NCBI GenBank assembly: GCA_020845895.1 | Contig: JADLEX010000117.1 | Location: forward strand, 1-49,508 | Direction: 5' to 3' | Length of the DNA stretch: 49,508 nt | Source: Deltaproteobacteria bacterium | GTDB lineage: Bacteria > Lernaellota > Lernaellaia > JACKCT01 | In this document: one piece after another, positions 37,328 through 45,744 of the stretch | Layout: each line of letters begins with the position of its first letter | Numbering within the stretch: position 1 is the first letter of the stretch | Position numbers and translations under genes: made by a program | Notes under the pieces: model-generated | What the model was told of the DNA's origin: nothing | The model's input: the letters and a program-made list of their open reading frames with translations, nothing else | Databases searched by the model: none

Positions 37328-37726
37328 ATGGTCACGCTTCTGTTTGGCCCGAGTGCGGGTCTTCGCGCCGAGTGGTTTTTGACGCAGAGCGTCGGGGATT
37401 TTCTGACATCAAACTGGGCCAAGCTCGTGACCGCGGCGACCGAACGCAACGCGATGGAGTTTTTGCTCAACCCCTACATCATTGCGGTCAGCGTCCTGTT
37501 CGTGATCGCGGCGTTCGCCCGAAAGAACAGCAAGCCCCTGATCGTCCCCATCGCCGCGTGGGGCTACGGACTCGCTTACCACTACAGCCTCGGCTCGACC
37601 AACGTGGACGTGACCAACTACATGGAGCAGGGGACGACCAAGCTGGTGCCGTTGCTCACCTTCATTGTCGGCTTCTTCGTCGTGACCGCGATCATCTTGT
37701 ATCTTTGGATCCAGGATAATAATTAG
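37328..37726 (+). CDS. Small membrane protein of unknown function
   Basis: 132 residues with hydrophobic segments at about 45-62 (IIAVSVLFVIAAFA), 68-85 and 105-127 (VPLLTFIVGFFVVTAIILYLW). No known domain recognised. GGGAG lies six bases before the chosen ATG; an ATG ten codons earlier is also open. It precedes rimO by 63 bases on the same strand. Confidence 0.7.
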   Translation: MVTLLFGPSAGLRAEWFLTQSVGDFLTSNWAKLVTAATERNAMEFLLNPYIIAVSVLFVIAAFARKNSKPLIVPIAAWGYGLAYHYSLGSTNVDVTNYMEQGTTKLVPLLTFIVGFFVVTAIILYLWIQDNN

Positions 37727-37789
37727 GCGGCGCGCCGGAGTGCTCGGTCGGACGAACCGCCTCGCGAGCCGGCCAAGACGGAAAACGCC

Positions 37790-39178
37790 ATGACGACGGA
37801 ACTGACGGACGCGCCCGCGCGGCGGCGCACCATGCGCATGGTTGCGCTGGGCTGCGCCAAGAATCTCGTGGATTCGGAGCGCGTTGCCGGCAATTTCGCG
37901 CGCTCGGGGTATCGCCTCATCGAGACCGGTCCCGCCGACGTGGTCGTCGTGACGACCTGCGGATTCATCGCGGCGTCGGCGCAGGAATCGGTGGACACGC
38001 TGCTCGAGGAAATCGAGTTCAAGAAACGCGGTGACACCACGCTCCTTGTCGCCGCGGGATGCCTGCCCGATCGCTACCGCACCGAACTCGTTGACGAACT
38101 CACCGATCTGGATCTCGTGATCGGCGTCCGCGAGATGACCAAGCTGGCGGAGCTCGCCGACCAGTGGTTTCTCGAGCGGCATCGGCTCTGGGAGTTTTCG
38201 AGCCGCGGTCTCAACGACCCGGTCGAGGGTGAGCGGCTTTTGTCAGGCCCGTTTTGGGCGACCTATCTGAAGATCTCCGATGGCTGCAACCAGGGCTGCA
38301 CGTTTTGCACGATTCCACGCATCCGCGGCGCGCAGCGGTCGATTCCCATTCCCGAACTCGTCGCCGAGGCTCGATCGCTCGCCGATCAGGGCGTCGTCGA
38401 ACTCTCGCTCGTCGCGCAGGATCTCACCTCGTACGGCATCGATCTCGACGGACGCCGTCAGCTCGTGGCGCTTCTCGACGAGTTGGCAATGGTCGAGGGG
38501 TTGCGCTGGGTGCGTCTCATGTATGCGCATCCGGCGGAGTTCGGCGATGAGGTGATCGATGCCATCGCGTCGAACCCCGTCGTCGTGCCGTACCTCGACG
38601 TACCGTTCCAGCACATCGCCGATCCGATGCTGGCGTCGATGAACCGGCACATGGATCGCGCCGGGCATGAACGCCTTCTCGCACGTCTGCGCGAACGCGT
38701 CCCCGGCATCGCGATTCGCACCACGCTCGTCGTCGGCGCACCCGGCGAATCCGAAGCCGACTTCGAGGATCTGCTCGCATTCGTCGAAAGGGCGCGTTTC
38801 GATCACCTCGGCGCGTTCGCCTACAGCCGCGAAGAGCACACGCCCGCCTACCGCATGACGCCGCAGATCGATCCCGACATCGCGAAGGAGCGACTCGACC
38901 GGTTGATGCGTCTGCAACAACGCGTCTCGGCCGAAAAACTGGCCGAGCGAGTGGGGCAGGAGGTCGAGATCCTCGTTGAGGAAGAACTCGCGGCTGAGCG
39001 CGGCGATCGATATCGCTATGCCGGGCGCTGCGTCTTTCAGGCGCCGGATATCGACGGCATCACGTTCCTCGCCGCGCCGCGAGGCGTGATGCTCGAACCG
39101 GGCGACATCGTTCGCGGACGGATCGACGACTCCAGCGAATACGACCTCTTCGCCACGGTCACCTCGAGCGCGGATTGA
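37790..39178 (+). CDS. rimO: Ribosomal protein S12 methylthiotransferase RimO
   Basis: Radical SAM enzyme that adds a methylthio group to the conserved aspartate of ribosomal protein S12 using two 4Fe-4S clusters. The N-terminal MTTase domain supplies Cys22 (LGCAKNLVDSE), Cys57 (TTCGFI) and Cys91 (AGCLP). The radical SAM motif is CNQGCTFC (Cys166, Cys170, Cys173). LGCAKNLVDSE and SDGCNQGC are RimO-type rather than MiaB-type. The C-terminal TRAM-like domain ends near residue 460. At 462 residues it is slightly longer than typical. Confidence 0.96.
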   Translation: MTTELTDAPARRRTMRMVALGCAKNLVDSERVAGNFARSGYRLIETGPADVVVVTTCGFIAASAQESVDTLLEEIEFKKRGDTTLLVAAGCLPDRYRTELVDELTDLDLVIGVREMTKLAELADQWFLERHRLWEFSSRGLNDPVEGERLLSGPFWATYLKISDGCNQGCTFCTIPRIRGAQRSIPIPELVAEARSLADQGVVELSLVAQDLTSYGIDLDGRRQLVALLDELAMVEGLRWVRLMYAHPAEFGDEVIDAIASNPVVVPYLDVPFQHIADPMLASMNRHMDRAGHERLLARLRERVPGIAIRTTLVVGAPGESEADFEDLLAFVERARFDHLGAFAYSREEHTPAYRMTPQIDPDIAKERLDRLMRLQQRVSAEKLAERVGQEVEILVEEELAAERGDRYRYAGRCVFQAPDIDGITFLAAPRGVMLEPGDIVRGRIDDSSEYDLFATVTSSAD

Positions 39179-39188
39179 AAGCCCCGCA

Positions 39189-39217
39189 TTGCGCCGTGGG
39201 TGCGCGCGCGATATAAC
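39189..39217 (+). promoter_or_regulatory. Candidate promoter of the FadL-type porin gene
   Basis: TTGCGC (39189-39194), exactly 17 bases, TATAAC (39212-39217, 5 of 6). It lies just after the rimO stop and 70 bases before the porin start, so the porin is probably transcribed separately. Confidence 0.45.
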
Positions 39218-39286
39218 TCGGGCGCGTTCTCGCGGCGAATTTCATCGAATTTTCCGGGACCACGACAGGGCTTCCGGCGCGGTGTC

Positions 39287-40930
39287 ATGATCAGGCGCGT
39301 TTCCTTATTCACGTTTTTCGGATTTCTGGTCTACGCGCTGGCGCGATCAACGTCTGCCGTCGCAAGTCCTCTCGATTCCTACGGATTCGGCGCTCGCGCC
39401 CGGGGCATGGGCGGCGCCTACACTGCGGTGGCCGACGACGTTTCGGCGCTCTACTATAATCCCGCCGCGCTCTCGCAACGCCACGAGAACCTCATGCAGG
39501 TCGGTCTCTTCGTGGCGAAACCGCATGCCGACCTGCAACTCGATCCCGCCCCCGGCATCTCGCGGCGAAAGCGCGACTCGCTCGAAAATCTGGAGAGAAA
39601 AAAGACCGACCTGCCCGACGTGCAGGGCACGGAGTTCGGCGTCGTGCTCTCCCCGCACGAGCGCTTCAAGGCGGCGATGGGGTTCTACGCCCCGCAGCAA
39701 TCCGCCGTGACGCTGCGTCCCCTGAGCACGCACGAACCCAACTTCATCCGCTACGATCACTATCCCGAGCGCGGGACGGCGTTTCTCGGTGCGTCGGTGA
39801 CGATCGTCCCCGGACTGGCGATCGGATTCGGCACGACGGTGTTCATCAAGGTGGATGGCGATCTCTACATTCCCCTCGAAGTGCGGGATCAAAAAGATCA
39901 GACCACCTCTTCATCGGAACTTGAAAACAACAGCGAACTCACCATCGAGTTTCCGTGGACCACGCAGCCGTTCGCGGGAGTGTTCTATCAGCCGAATCCG
40001 CGCTGGCGATTCGGCGCGAGTTACCGCGCCCAGTTCGAGTGGGACGTGAAAGTGGACGCCGCGGCCGACGTGATCCTGCGCGACTACGAGGTCGATCTTT
40101 CGCAACTGCAGCTCGCGAGTGCGGACAATCCCATCAAGACCGTCGTTCAGATCCACATCCCCGCCTTGGGGGACGATCCGCTTGAAATTCCGCTCGAGAT
40201 CGCGTCGATCGAAGGGTCGGTGATCGCGAGCGCGCAGGCGTCGCTGCAGGGGACGCTCGCCATGGTGGACTTCTGGGCGCCGCAGCAGACCACGGTGGGC
40301 GGGGCTTACGACCCGACGGACCAGTGGACGGTGTCGCTCGACGCCACGTGGGCCGACTGGTCCGAAATGGAAAGCCCCGAGATGGAGATTCTGATCGACG
40401 ACCTGAACGTCAACATCCAGACGCTTCCGGCGAACGTGCGCGCGCGCATCCAGAATCTCACGATCCCGGTTCTCGGCACGGTCGGACCGGTGCCGCCGGT
40501 CTCGATCGCGATTCCCGGAATGGACGCCTCGCTTTCAATTCCCGTGAAGTTTCGCGCGCCGCTGCGTCCACCGGTCCACGACGTGATCCATCCGAAACTC
40601 GGCGCGGAATATCGCTTTTTGCCCATGCGCGGGCCGTGGTGGACGGGCACGCTCGACCTGAAGATCCGGGGCGGCTATGCGTATGAGCCGAGCCCGTTCG
40701 AGATGAGCCGGGGATATGTGAACCTCGTCGATCCGGACCGTCACACCGCGTCGCTCGGACTCGGCGCATCGTTCAACGAGCGTTTTCACCTTGACACCTT
40801 CTTTCAATACCGATACCTCGAACCCGTGCGCTGGTCGAAGGATCTAATCGATGCCGACATGCCCTTCGAGCGCGTACGCGCGGCGGGCTATGTGACGGCC
40901 GGCGGACTTCAGGCGGGCGTCTCGTGGTGA
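39287..40930 (+). CDS. OmpP1/FadL-family outer-membrane transport protein
   Basis: 547-residue outer-membrane beta-barrel. A signal peptide (MIRRVSLFTFFGFLVYALA) is followed by SPLDSYGFGARARGMGGAYTAV-like N-terminal hatch sequence with GARARGMGGAYTAVADD and ALYYNPAAL, the hallmark of the FadL/TodX superfamily that imports hydrophobic compounds. Alternating strand patterns run to the C-terminus, which ends in GVSW, a terminal aromatic expected for barrel assembly. A large central insert (about 285-420) is rich in Ile/Val and Pro. Substrate unknown; fatty acids or other hydrophobics are the family norm. The next gene is phasin-like. Confidence 0.88.
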   Translation: MIRRVSLFTFFGFLVYALARSTSAVASPLDSYGFGARARGMGGAYTAVADDVSALYYNPAALSQRHENLMQVGLFVAKPHADLQLDPAPGISRRKRDSLENLERKKTDLPDVQGTEFGVVLSPHERFKAAMGFYAPQQSAVTLRPLSTHEPNFIRYDHYPERGTAFLGASVTIVPGLAIGFGTTVFIKVDGDLYIPLEVRDQKDQTTSSSELENNSELTIEFPWTTQPFAGVFYQPNPRWRFGASYRAQFEWDVKVDAAADVILRDYEVDLSQLQLASADNPIKTVVQIHIPALGDDPLEIPLEIASIEGSVIASAQASLQGTLAMVDFWAPQQTTVGGAYDPTDQWTVSLDATWADWSEMESPEMEILIDDLNVNIQTLPANVRARIQNLTIPVLGTVGPVPPVSIAIPGMDASLSIPVKFRAPLRPPVHDVIHPKLGAEYRFLPMRGPWWTGTLDLKIRGGYAYEPSPFEMSRGYVNLVDPDRHTASLGLGASFNERFHLDTFFQYRYLEPVRWSKDLIDADMPFERVRAAGYVTAGGLQAGVSW

Positions 40931-40958
40931 CGACGCCGTGGGATTCGCGGAGGACGAT

Positions 40959-41513
40959 ATGGATTTCCGGGGCGCGTTGAATTCGGTCAAGGAACTTCGC
41001 GGGAAGAAACCCGCCGTTGTCGCGATGACGCTGCTCGCGTCGCCGACCGGCATGAAGATCGTTCAGGGGGCGATGAAGACGAAGGCGAAGGTCGATCGCA
41101 ACCTTCGCGAGGTCTGGGACTTTCTCGGCGTGCCGTCGTTCTCCGATCACGACAAGGTCGAGCGAACGATCGGAAAGGTGCAGGGCCGTTTTCGCGACGT
41201 CGAGGCCGATCTCGATCGCGTCTCGTGGCTCGTGGACGAACTCGAATCCGCCGTCGAGTCCGCCTCGGTACGACCGACCATGCCCGCGTCGAAGCCCGTG
41301 TTAACGACCAAGGAAACGCACCGCGATCCGGCGTCGCTCACGCGCGGGATCGATCTTCTCAAACCGAAGCCCGCGCGCAGGAGCGCACCAAAACCCGTCG
41401 CCCCGGTGACGCCGCCGACGAAGTCCGCGACGCCGACCAAGCCGCTCCTCACGGAAAAGCCGAAATCGGGATCGGCGGCTTCGATGCTGGATCTGCGTTT
41501 GAAGAAGGCGTGA
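40959..41513 (+). CDS. Phasin-like protein with Lys/Pro/Ala-rich tail (tentative)
   Basis: 184 residues from the ATG preceded by GGAGG; a GTG start seven codons upstream is open but has no such site. Residues 1-60 hold a helical region rich in Lys and Ala, then REVWDFLGVPSFSDHDKVER followed by a coiled-coil-like stretch to about 105. The LGVPS-then-coiled-coil pattern resembles PhaF/PhaI-type phasins that coat polyhydroxyalkanoate granules, as does the basic Pro/Lys/Ala-rich tail (PKPARRSAPKPVAPVTPP). No PHA synthase is nearby, so this is pattern-based only. Confidence 0.5.
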   Translation: MDFRGALNSVKELRGKKPAVVAMTLLASPTGMKIVQGAMKTKAKVDRNLREVWDFLGVPSFSDHDKVERTIGKVQGRFRDVEADLDRVSWLVDELESAVESASVRPTMPASKPVLTTKETHRDPASLTRGIDLLKPKPARRSAPKPVAPVTPPTKSATPTKPLLTEKPKSGSAASMLDLRLKKA

Positions 41514-41541
41514 CGGCGCGGAGCCGATTCGCCCCGCGCCG
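41514..41541. terminator. Hairpin between convergent genes
   Basis: Perfect 8-bp stem CGGCGCGG/CCGCGCCG (41514-41521 with 41534-41541) around a 12-base loop, directly after the phasin-like stop and facing gcvPB. It could serve both strands; no T-tract on either side. Confidence 0.4.
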
Positions 41542-41552
41542 ATCCCGGATAC

Positions 41553-42992
41553 TCAGAGATCCGCCGTCAGCCGCATCCGTTTCGCCGCCTGCACGTCGTT
41601 GAGTCGCGTGACCGGTGCGTGATGCGGCGCTTCGTGGATCATGTCCGGATTCGTCTCGGCGTCTCGGCGGATTTCCTTCATCGCCTCGATGAACCGGTCG
41701 CAGTTTTCGAGACTCTCCGTCTCGGTGGGCTCGATCATGATCGAGCCCTTGACGATCAGCGGGAAATACACCGTCGGCGGGTGGAATCCGTAGTCCATCA
41801 GGCGCTTCGCGATGTCCATCGTCGTCACGCCGCCGGGCATGCCCTTGTCGGACAGCACGCACTCGTGCATGCACGGTTCGTCGTACGCGAGGTGATAGAC
41901 GTCCTTCAGCGACTCCTTGATGTAGGTGGCGTTGAGCACGGCCATCGCGGAGACCTTCGCGAGCCCCTTGGCTCCCATCTCGCGGATGTACGTGTACGCG
42001 CGCACCAGCATGCCGAAGTTGCCGAAAAAGGCGTGCACCTTGCCGACGGAATCGGGCCGGTCGTAGTCCCAATCGTAGCCGTTCGCGGTTTTCACGATGG
42101 CCGGAACCGGCAGGAAGGGCGCGAGAAAATCGCGCACCGCGACGGGACCCGCGCCGGGACCGCCGCCGCCGTGAGGGGTGGTGAAGGTCTTGTGCAGGTT
42201 GATGTGCATGACGTCGGCGCCGAAATCGCCCGGGCGCGTGATGCCGAGAATCGCGTTCAGATTCGCGCCGTCGCAATACACGAGGCCGCCGCGATCGTGA
42301 ACGATCTTCGCGGCTTCGGCGATGCGCGACTCGAAGAGCCCGAGCGTGTTCGGGTTCGTGATCATCAGCGCGGCCACGTCTTCGTTCATCTTCGCCGCGA
42401 GCGCGTCGAGGTCGATGCCGCCGTGCGCGTCGCTGCCGACCGTCTCGACCTCGTAATTACAGATCGTGCTCGACGCCGGGTTGGTGCCGTGCGCGGTATC
42501 TGGGATCAGCACCTTTTTGCGCGGATTCCCGTTCTTGGTGTGATATGCGCGGATCACCATCAGGCCGGTCATCTCGCCGTGCGCGCCGGCGGCAGGCTGG
42601 AGCGAAACGGCGCCCAAGCCCGAAATCTCGGCGAGCATGTTCTGAAGTTCGTGCATCAGCGCGAGCGCGCCCTGGGCCTGCGTCGGCGGTGTGTGCGGGT
42701 GCAACTTCGCGAAGCCGGAATACCGCGCGGTCGCCTCGTTGATGCGCGGGTTGTACTTCATGGTGCAACTGCCGAGCGGATACATCCCGAGATCGATGCC
42801 GAAATTGCGCTGCGACAGTCGCGTGTAGTGGCGGACGACGTCGACCTCGGACAACTCCGGCAGTTCCACGGCCGTCTCGCGCGCGAGTTCGGCGGGCAGA
42901 TCGCTCGCCGAAGCGGCGCACGTGGGAATCGAGTACCCCGTGCGGCCCGGTCGCGACTTTTCGAAGAGCGTGGGTTCATGCGTGGTCGTCAT
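41553..42992 (-). CDS. gcvPB: Glycine dehydrogenase (decarboxylating) subunit 2
   Basis: C-terminal half of the split P-protein, 479 residues, which with GcvPA decarboxylates glycine and passes the aminomethyl group to lipoyl-GcvH. The PLP lysine is Lys268 in HINLHKTFTTPHGGGGPG. LGSCTMKYNPRINE and HGTNPASS are further family signatures. The ATG is three bases after the gcvPA stop with GGGAGG upstream; a longer frame reaching into gcvPA is not used. Confidence 0.97.
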   Translation of the reverse strand: MTTTHEPTLFEKSRPGRTGYSIPTCAASASDLPAELARETAVELPELSEVDVVRHYTRLSQRNFGIDLGMYPLGSCTMKYNPRINEATARYSGFAKLHPHTPPTQAQGALALMHELQNMLAEISGLGAVSLQPAAGAHGEMTGLMVIRAYHTKNGNPRKKVLIPDTAHGTNPASSTICNYEVETVGSDAHGGIDLDALAAKMNEDVAALMITNPNTLGLFESRIAEAAKIVHDRGGLVYCDGANLNAILGITRPGDFGADVMHINLHKTFTTPHGGGGPGAGPVAVRDFLAPFLPVPAIVKTANGYDWDYDRPDSVGKVHAFFGNFGMLVRAYTYIREMGAKGLAKVSAMAVLNATYIKESLKDVYHLAYDEPCMHECVLSDKGMPGGVTTMDIAKRLMDYGFHPPTVYFPLIVKGSIMIEPTETESLENCDRFIEAMKEIRRDAETNPDMIHEAPHHAPVTRLNDVQAAKRMRLTADL

Positions 42993-42994
42993 GG

Positions 42995-44329
42995 TCAGCC
43001 CTCCCGCACGATTCGCGCGAGGCGGTCGATGTCGTCGGTGGTGTTGAGCTCGGTCACGCACACCAGCAGGTCGCGGTCGTCGAAGCCGTCGAGCCCCGCG
43101 AGCGGCAGACCCGGAATCAATCCCTGTTTCCGCGAGGCCGCGACCACGTCGGCGGCCGAACGCGGCAGACGCATGACGAATTCGTTGAAGGTCGGTGCGG
43201 CGAACCGGAGCGCCGCGCCGGCCGCGGTGAGTTTCGCCTTGGCGGTTTGGGCGAGATCGCGATTGAGTTTCGCGAGGGCGGGAAGACCGGCCTTGCCGTG
43301 GAGCGACAGGTAGATCGACGCCGCGAGCGCACACAGTGCCTGATTCGTGCAGATATTGCTGGTGGCCTTTTCGCGGCGGATGTGCTGCTCGCGCGTGGAG
43401 AGCGTGAGCACGTAGCCGCGCTCGCCGCGCGTGTCGACCGTTTCGCCCGCGAGGCGGCCGGGCATGGAGCGGACGAACTCTTTTTTCGTCGCGAACAGGC
43501 CCAGATAGGGACCGCCGAAGCTCGTGGCGAGGCCGAAGCTCGCGCCCTCGCCTGCTGCGATATCCGCGCCGCACGCACCGGGCGGACGCAGCATCGCGTA
43601 CGCTAAAGGTTCCGAAAACGAAACGACAAATATCGCATCGCCGTTGACGGCGGCCCGCAGAGCGGCGAGATCCTCGATCACGCCGAAGAAGTTGGGCGAT
43701 GCGACCACCACGGCGCACGCCTCGGCGACGGGCATCGACGCGAGGGCATTGCGATCAATGCGGCCGTCCGCACCAAAGGGGATCGTGACGAGTTCGAGGT
43801 CGCCGAATTGCGTGTAGGTCTCGATGACGGCGCGATACGATGGGTTGAGCGATCCCGCGACGAGCACCTTGCGGCCCTTGCGCAGACGCGCGGCCATCAG
43901 CACGGCCTCGGCCGTCGCCGATGCGCCGTCGTACATCGATGCGTTCGCGACATCGAGACCAAACAGGCGCGAGATCATCGTCTGGAACTCGAAGATCGCC
44001 TGAAGCGTCCCCTGCGCGACCTCGGCCTGATACGGGGTGTAGGCCGTGAAAAACTCGCCGCGCAGCAAAAGCTGGTTGATCGCCGCGGGCGAATGATGCC
44101 GATACGCGCCGCCGCCGAGAAACGAGGTCATCGTCGCGCCGTCGTTGAGTTCGGCGAGATTCGACAAGTGGCGTTCGAGTTCGGGTTCCGATAGCGGCGG
44201 GGGAAGATCGAGATCGCGCTGGAGCTGGAGGGCCTTGGGGATGCAGTCGAACAGGGTGGAAACGTCGGCCAGACCGATGCGCGACAACATCACCCGGATG
44301 TCGTCATCGGTGTGCGGAATGTAACGCAT
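42995..44329 (-). CDS. gcvPA: Glycine dehydrogenase (decarboxylating) subunit 1
   Basis: N-terminal half of the split P-protein, 444 residues, normal for the two-subunit form found in many anaerobes and deltaproteobacteria. MRYIPHTDDDIRVML at the start, FLGGGAYRHHSPAAI and TAYTPYQAEVAQGTLQ are characteristic. It follows gcvH by 24 bases and is two bases from gcvPB, so one operon. Confidence 0.97.
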   Translation of the reverse strand: MRYIPHTDDDIRVMLSRIGLADVSTLFDCIPKALQLQRDLDLPPPLSEPELERHLSNLAELNDGATMTSFLGGGAYRHHSPAAINQLLLRGEFFTAYTPYQAEVAQGTLQAIFEFQTMISRLFGLDVANASMYDGASATAEAVLMAARLRKGRKVLVAGSLNPSYRAVIETYTQFGDLELVTIPFGADGRIDRNALASMPVAEACAVVVASPNFFGVIEDLAALRAAVNGDAIFVVSFSEPLAYAMLRPPGACGADIAAGEGASFGLATSFGGPYLGLFATKKEFVRSMPGRLAGETVDTRGERGYVLTLSTREQHIRREKATSNICTNQALCALAASIYLSLHGKAGLPALAKLNRDLAQTAKAKLTAAGAALRFAAPTFNEFVMRLPRSAADVVAASRKQGLIPGLPLAGLDGFDDRDLLVCVTELNTTDDIDRLARIVREG

Positions 44330-44353
44330 GGAAAAAATCCCGGGAGTGGGGGT

Positions 44354-44740
44354 TCAGCTCTCCTCGGACAGCAGCTTTTCGTAATCGGCGGGGGCAAGAA
44401 GCGCGGCGGTCTCGGCGGGATCGGACAGTTTTACCTGGATCATCCAGCCATCGCCGTAAGGGTCGCGGTTCACGGTTTCGGGCGTATCGACGAGGGCCTT
44501 GTTGACGGCGGCCACGACGCCCGACAGCGGCGCGAACAGGTCGCTCACCGCCTTGACGCTCTCGACCGATCCGAAGGTACCGCCCGCGGCGATCGTGCGG
44601 CCGACCTCGGGCAACTCGACGAAGACGATCTCACCCAGCGAGTCCTGCGCGTAGTGCGTGACTCCGATGCGCGCGGTGTCGCCCTCGATCCGGGCCCATT
44701 CGTGATCCTTGGTGAAGAGCAGGTCGGCAGGGACGCTCAT
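44354..44740 (-). CDS. gcvH: Glycine cleavage system H protein
   Basis: 128-residue lipoyl carrier that shuttles the aminomethyl intermediate between P, T and L proteins. The lipoylated lysine is Lys63 in GSVESVKAVSD, and HEWARIEGD and DPYGDGWMI flank it as expected. The start is the ATG giving MSVPADLLF; 15 upstream codons are Arg-rich. It normally follows gcvT, but here the gene before it is an FmdB-like zinc ribbon. Confidence 0.97.
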   Translation of the reverse strand: MSVPADLLFTKDHEWARIEGDTARIGVTHYAQDSLGEIVFVELPEVGRTIAAGGTFGSVESVKAVSDLFAPLSGVVAAVNKALVDTPETVNRDPYGDGWMIQVKLSDPAETAALLAPADYEKLLSEES

Positions 44741-44811
44741 GAAAATCTCCCGGGCAAAGCCCCCGCGACAAAGGCGGGAGCGCATTCACGAAAAATCAGG
44801 ATTTCAAACGG

Positions 44812-45126
44812 TCACGCGTCGGCGGTGCAAGCCGCGCAGGCCCCTTGGCCGCAGGCGGGAGCGGCATCGCTCTTCGTTTCGGACGAGGACTCCGACTTGG
44901 TTGAGACGCTGTCCTTCGCGTCCGCGGTGTCCTTTGCGCCCGCGCGGGCGTAATCGGTTGTGTACCAGCCGCCGCCCTTGAGGTGGAAGCTGGATCGGCT
45001 GATCAGTTTCTTCAGCGAACCGGGGTCTTCGCACGAGGGGCACGTCGTCAGCGGGGCGTCGCTGATCCGCTGGTTCACCTCGAGGATCCGGTCGCATTTT
45101 TCGCAGTGGTATTCGTAAATCGGCAT
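44812..45126 (-). CDS. FmdB-family zinc-ribbon protein with cysteine-rich C-terminal tail
   Basis: 104 residues. The N-terminal 40 residues are a classic FmdB/CxxC_CxxC regulatory-type zinc ribbon: MPIYEYHCEKC (Cys8, Cys11) and CPSC (Cys29, Cys32). A linker rich in Ser, Lys, Asp and Thr follows, and the last 14 residues contain a second cluster, ACGQGACAACTADA. Function of the family is unsettled; FmdB was described as a putative regulator. It is the first gene before gcvH and probably shares its promoter. Confidence 0.88.
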   Translation of the reverse strand: MPIYEYHCEKCDRILEVNQRISDAPLTTCPSCEDPGSLKKLISRSSFHLKGGGWYTTDYARAGAKDTADAKDSVSTKSESSSETKSDAAPACGQGACAACTADA

Positions 45127-45139
45127 CGGTGGTCTCCGC

Positions 45140-45178
45140 GTTGAAACAGGTCATTCGTATGGATGAACGGGTTTCAAC
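45140..45178 (-). promoter_or_regulatory. Long stem-loop in the FmdB-gcv leader
   Basis: GTTGAAAC (45140-45147) and GTTTCAAC (45171-45178) form a perfect 8-bp inverted repeat; inside it TCAT (45151-45154) can pair with ATGA (45163-45166). The element sits 14 bases before the FmdB start and downstream of the candidate promoter, so it would be in the mRNA leader. It does not match the glycine riboswitch consensus. Confidence 0.45.
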
Positions 45179-45214
45179 CGGCGCGTGGGTGTCGCCCAGC
45201 GCGGCTCGCGCACA

Positions 45215-45242
45215 AACATAGTCACTTCAGGGGCCAAGTCAA
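45215..45242 (-). promoter_or_regulatory. Candidate sigma70 promoter of the FmdB-gcvH-gcvPA-gcvPB genes
   Basis: Minus strand: TTGACT (45237-45242, 5 of 6), 16 bases, TATGTT (45215-45220, 4 of 6). It would give a leader of about 80 bases containing the stem-loop at 45140-45178. Confidence 0.5.
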
Positions 45243-45318
45243 GCGACGTGGACCCCCTTTTGCTTCGAGAAATCAACGAATTGCGTGGCGTGAACGCAAG
45301 GGGAAAAGTTCCGTGAAA

Positions 45319-45744
45319 TCACCAGCTTCGGGCGATCTGACCGGCCCAGTTGAGGATCAGGATCGCCGCCGCCGCGACGCGAATCCACGGGCGATCGCGA
45401 AGGTAGTCCTCGACGGGCCATCGCGGCGCGTTGGTCGCGATCAGCACGGCGAGCACGCCCAGAGTGATTACCGAGGCCGCCATCATCGCGGGACCGAGCG
45501 GATTGGCGAGGAGAGCCGGGAACCAATCGCCGTGCGCGGTGAACACGCACGCGCGCGTCATGCCGCAAGCCGGGCATGGCAGGTTCGTGAGATGGAAGAA
45601 CGGGCAGGTTCGGTGTCGAAAGACGCCCTCCCACGGAATGAACAACGCGGCGAACCAACCCGCGAGGATGAGGCCGACCCACATCCCGCGCAGCGCGTTC
45701 GGGCTCACGGGCCGGGCGACGGCTCTCGCGACAGGAACGCTCAA
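45319..45744 (-). CDS. DUF2752 membrane protein
   Basis: 141 residues with three or four hydrophobic segments. The DUF2752 signature is clear: CPFFHLTNLPCPACGMTRA, with the CPxCGMTR core, followed by FTAHGDWFPALLANPLG. Function unknown. I choose a TTG start that overlaps the upstream stop (TTGA) because GGAG lies seven bases before it; the first ATG (45684) would begin directly in the membrane segment with no ribosome-binding site. Last gene of the envelope operon beginning at 48841. Confidence 0.8.
   Translation of the reverse strand: MSVPVARAVARPVSPNALRGMWVGLILAGWFAALFIPWEGVFRHRTCPFFHLTNLPCPACGMTRACVFTAHGDWFPALLANPLGPAMMAASVITLGVLAVLIATNAPRWPVEDYLRDRPWIRVAAAAILILNWAGQIARSW

Noticed and set aside
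45127-45240. Glycine riboswitch before the gcv genes
   Set aside because: Leader too short and lacks the conserved aptamer core; only a simple stem-loop is present.
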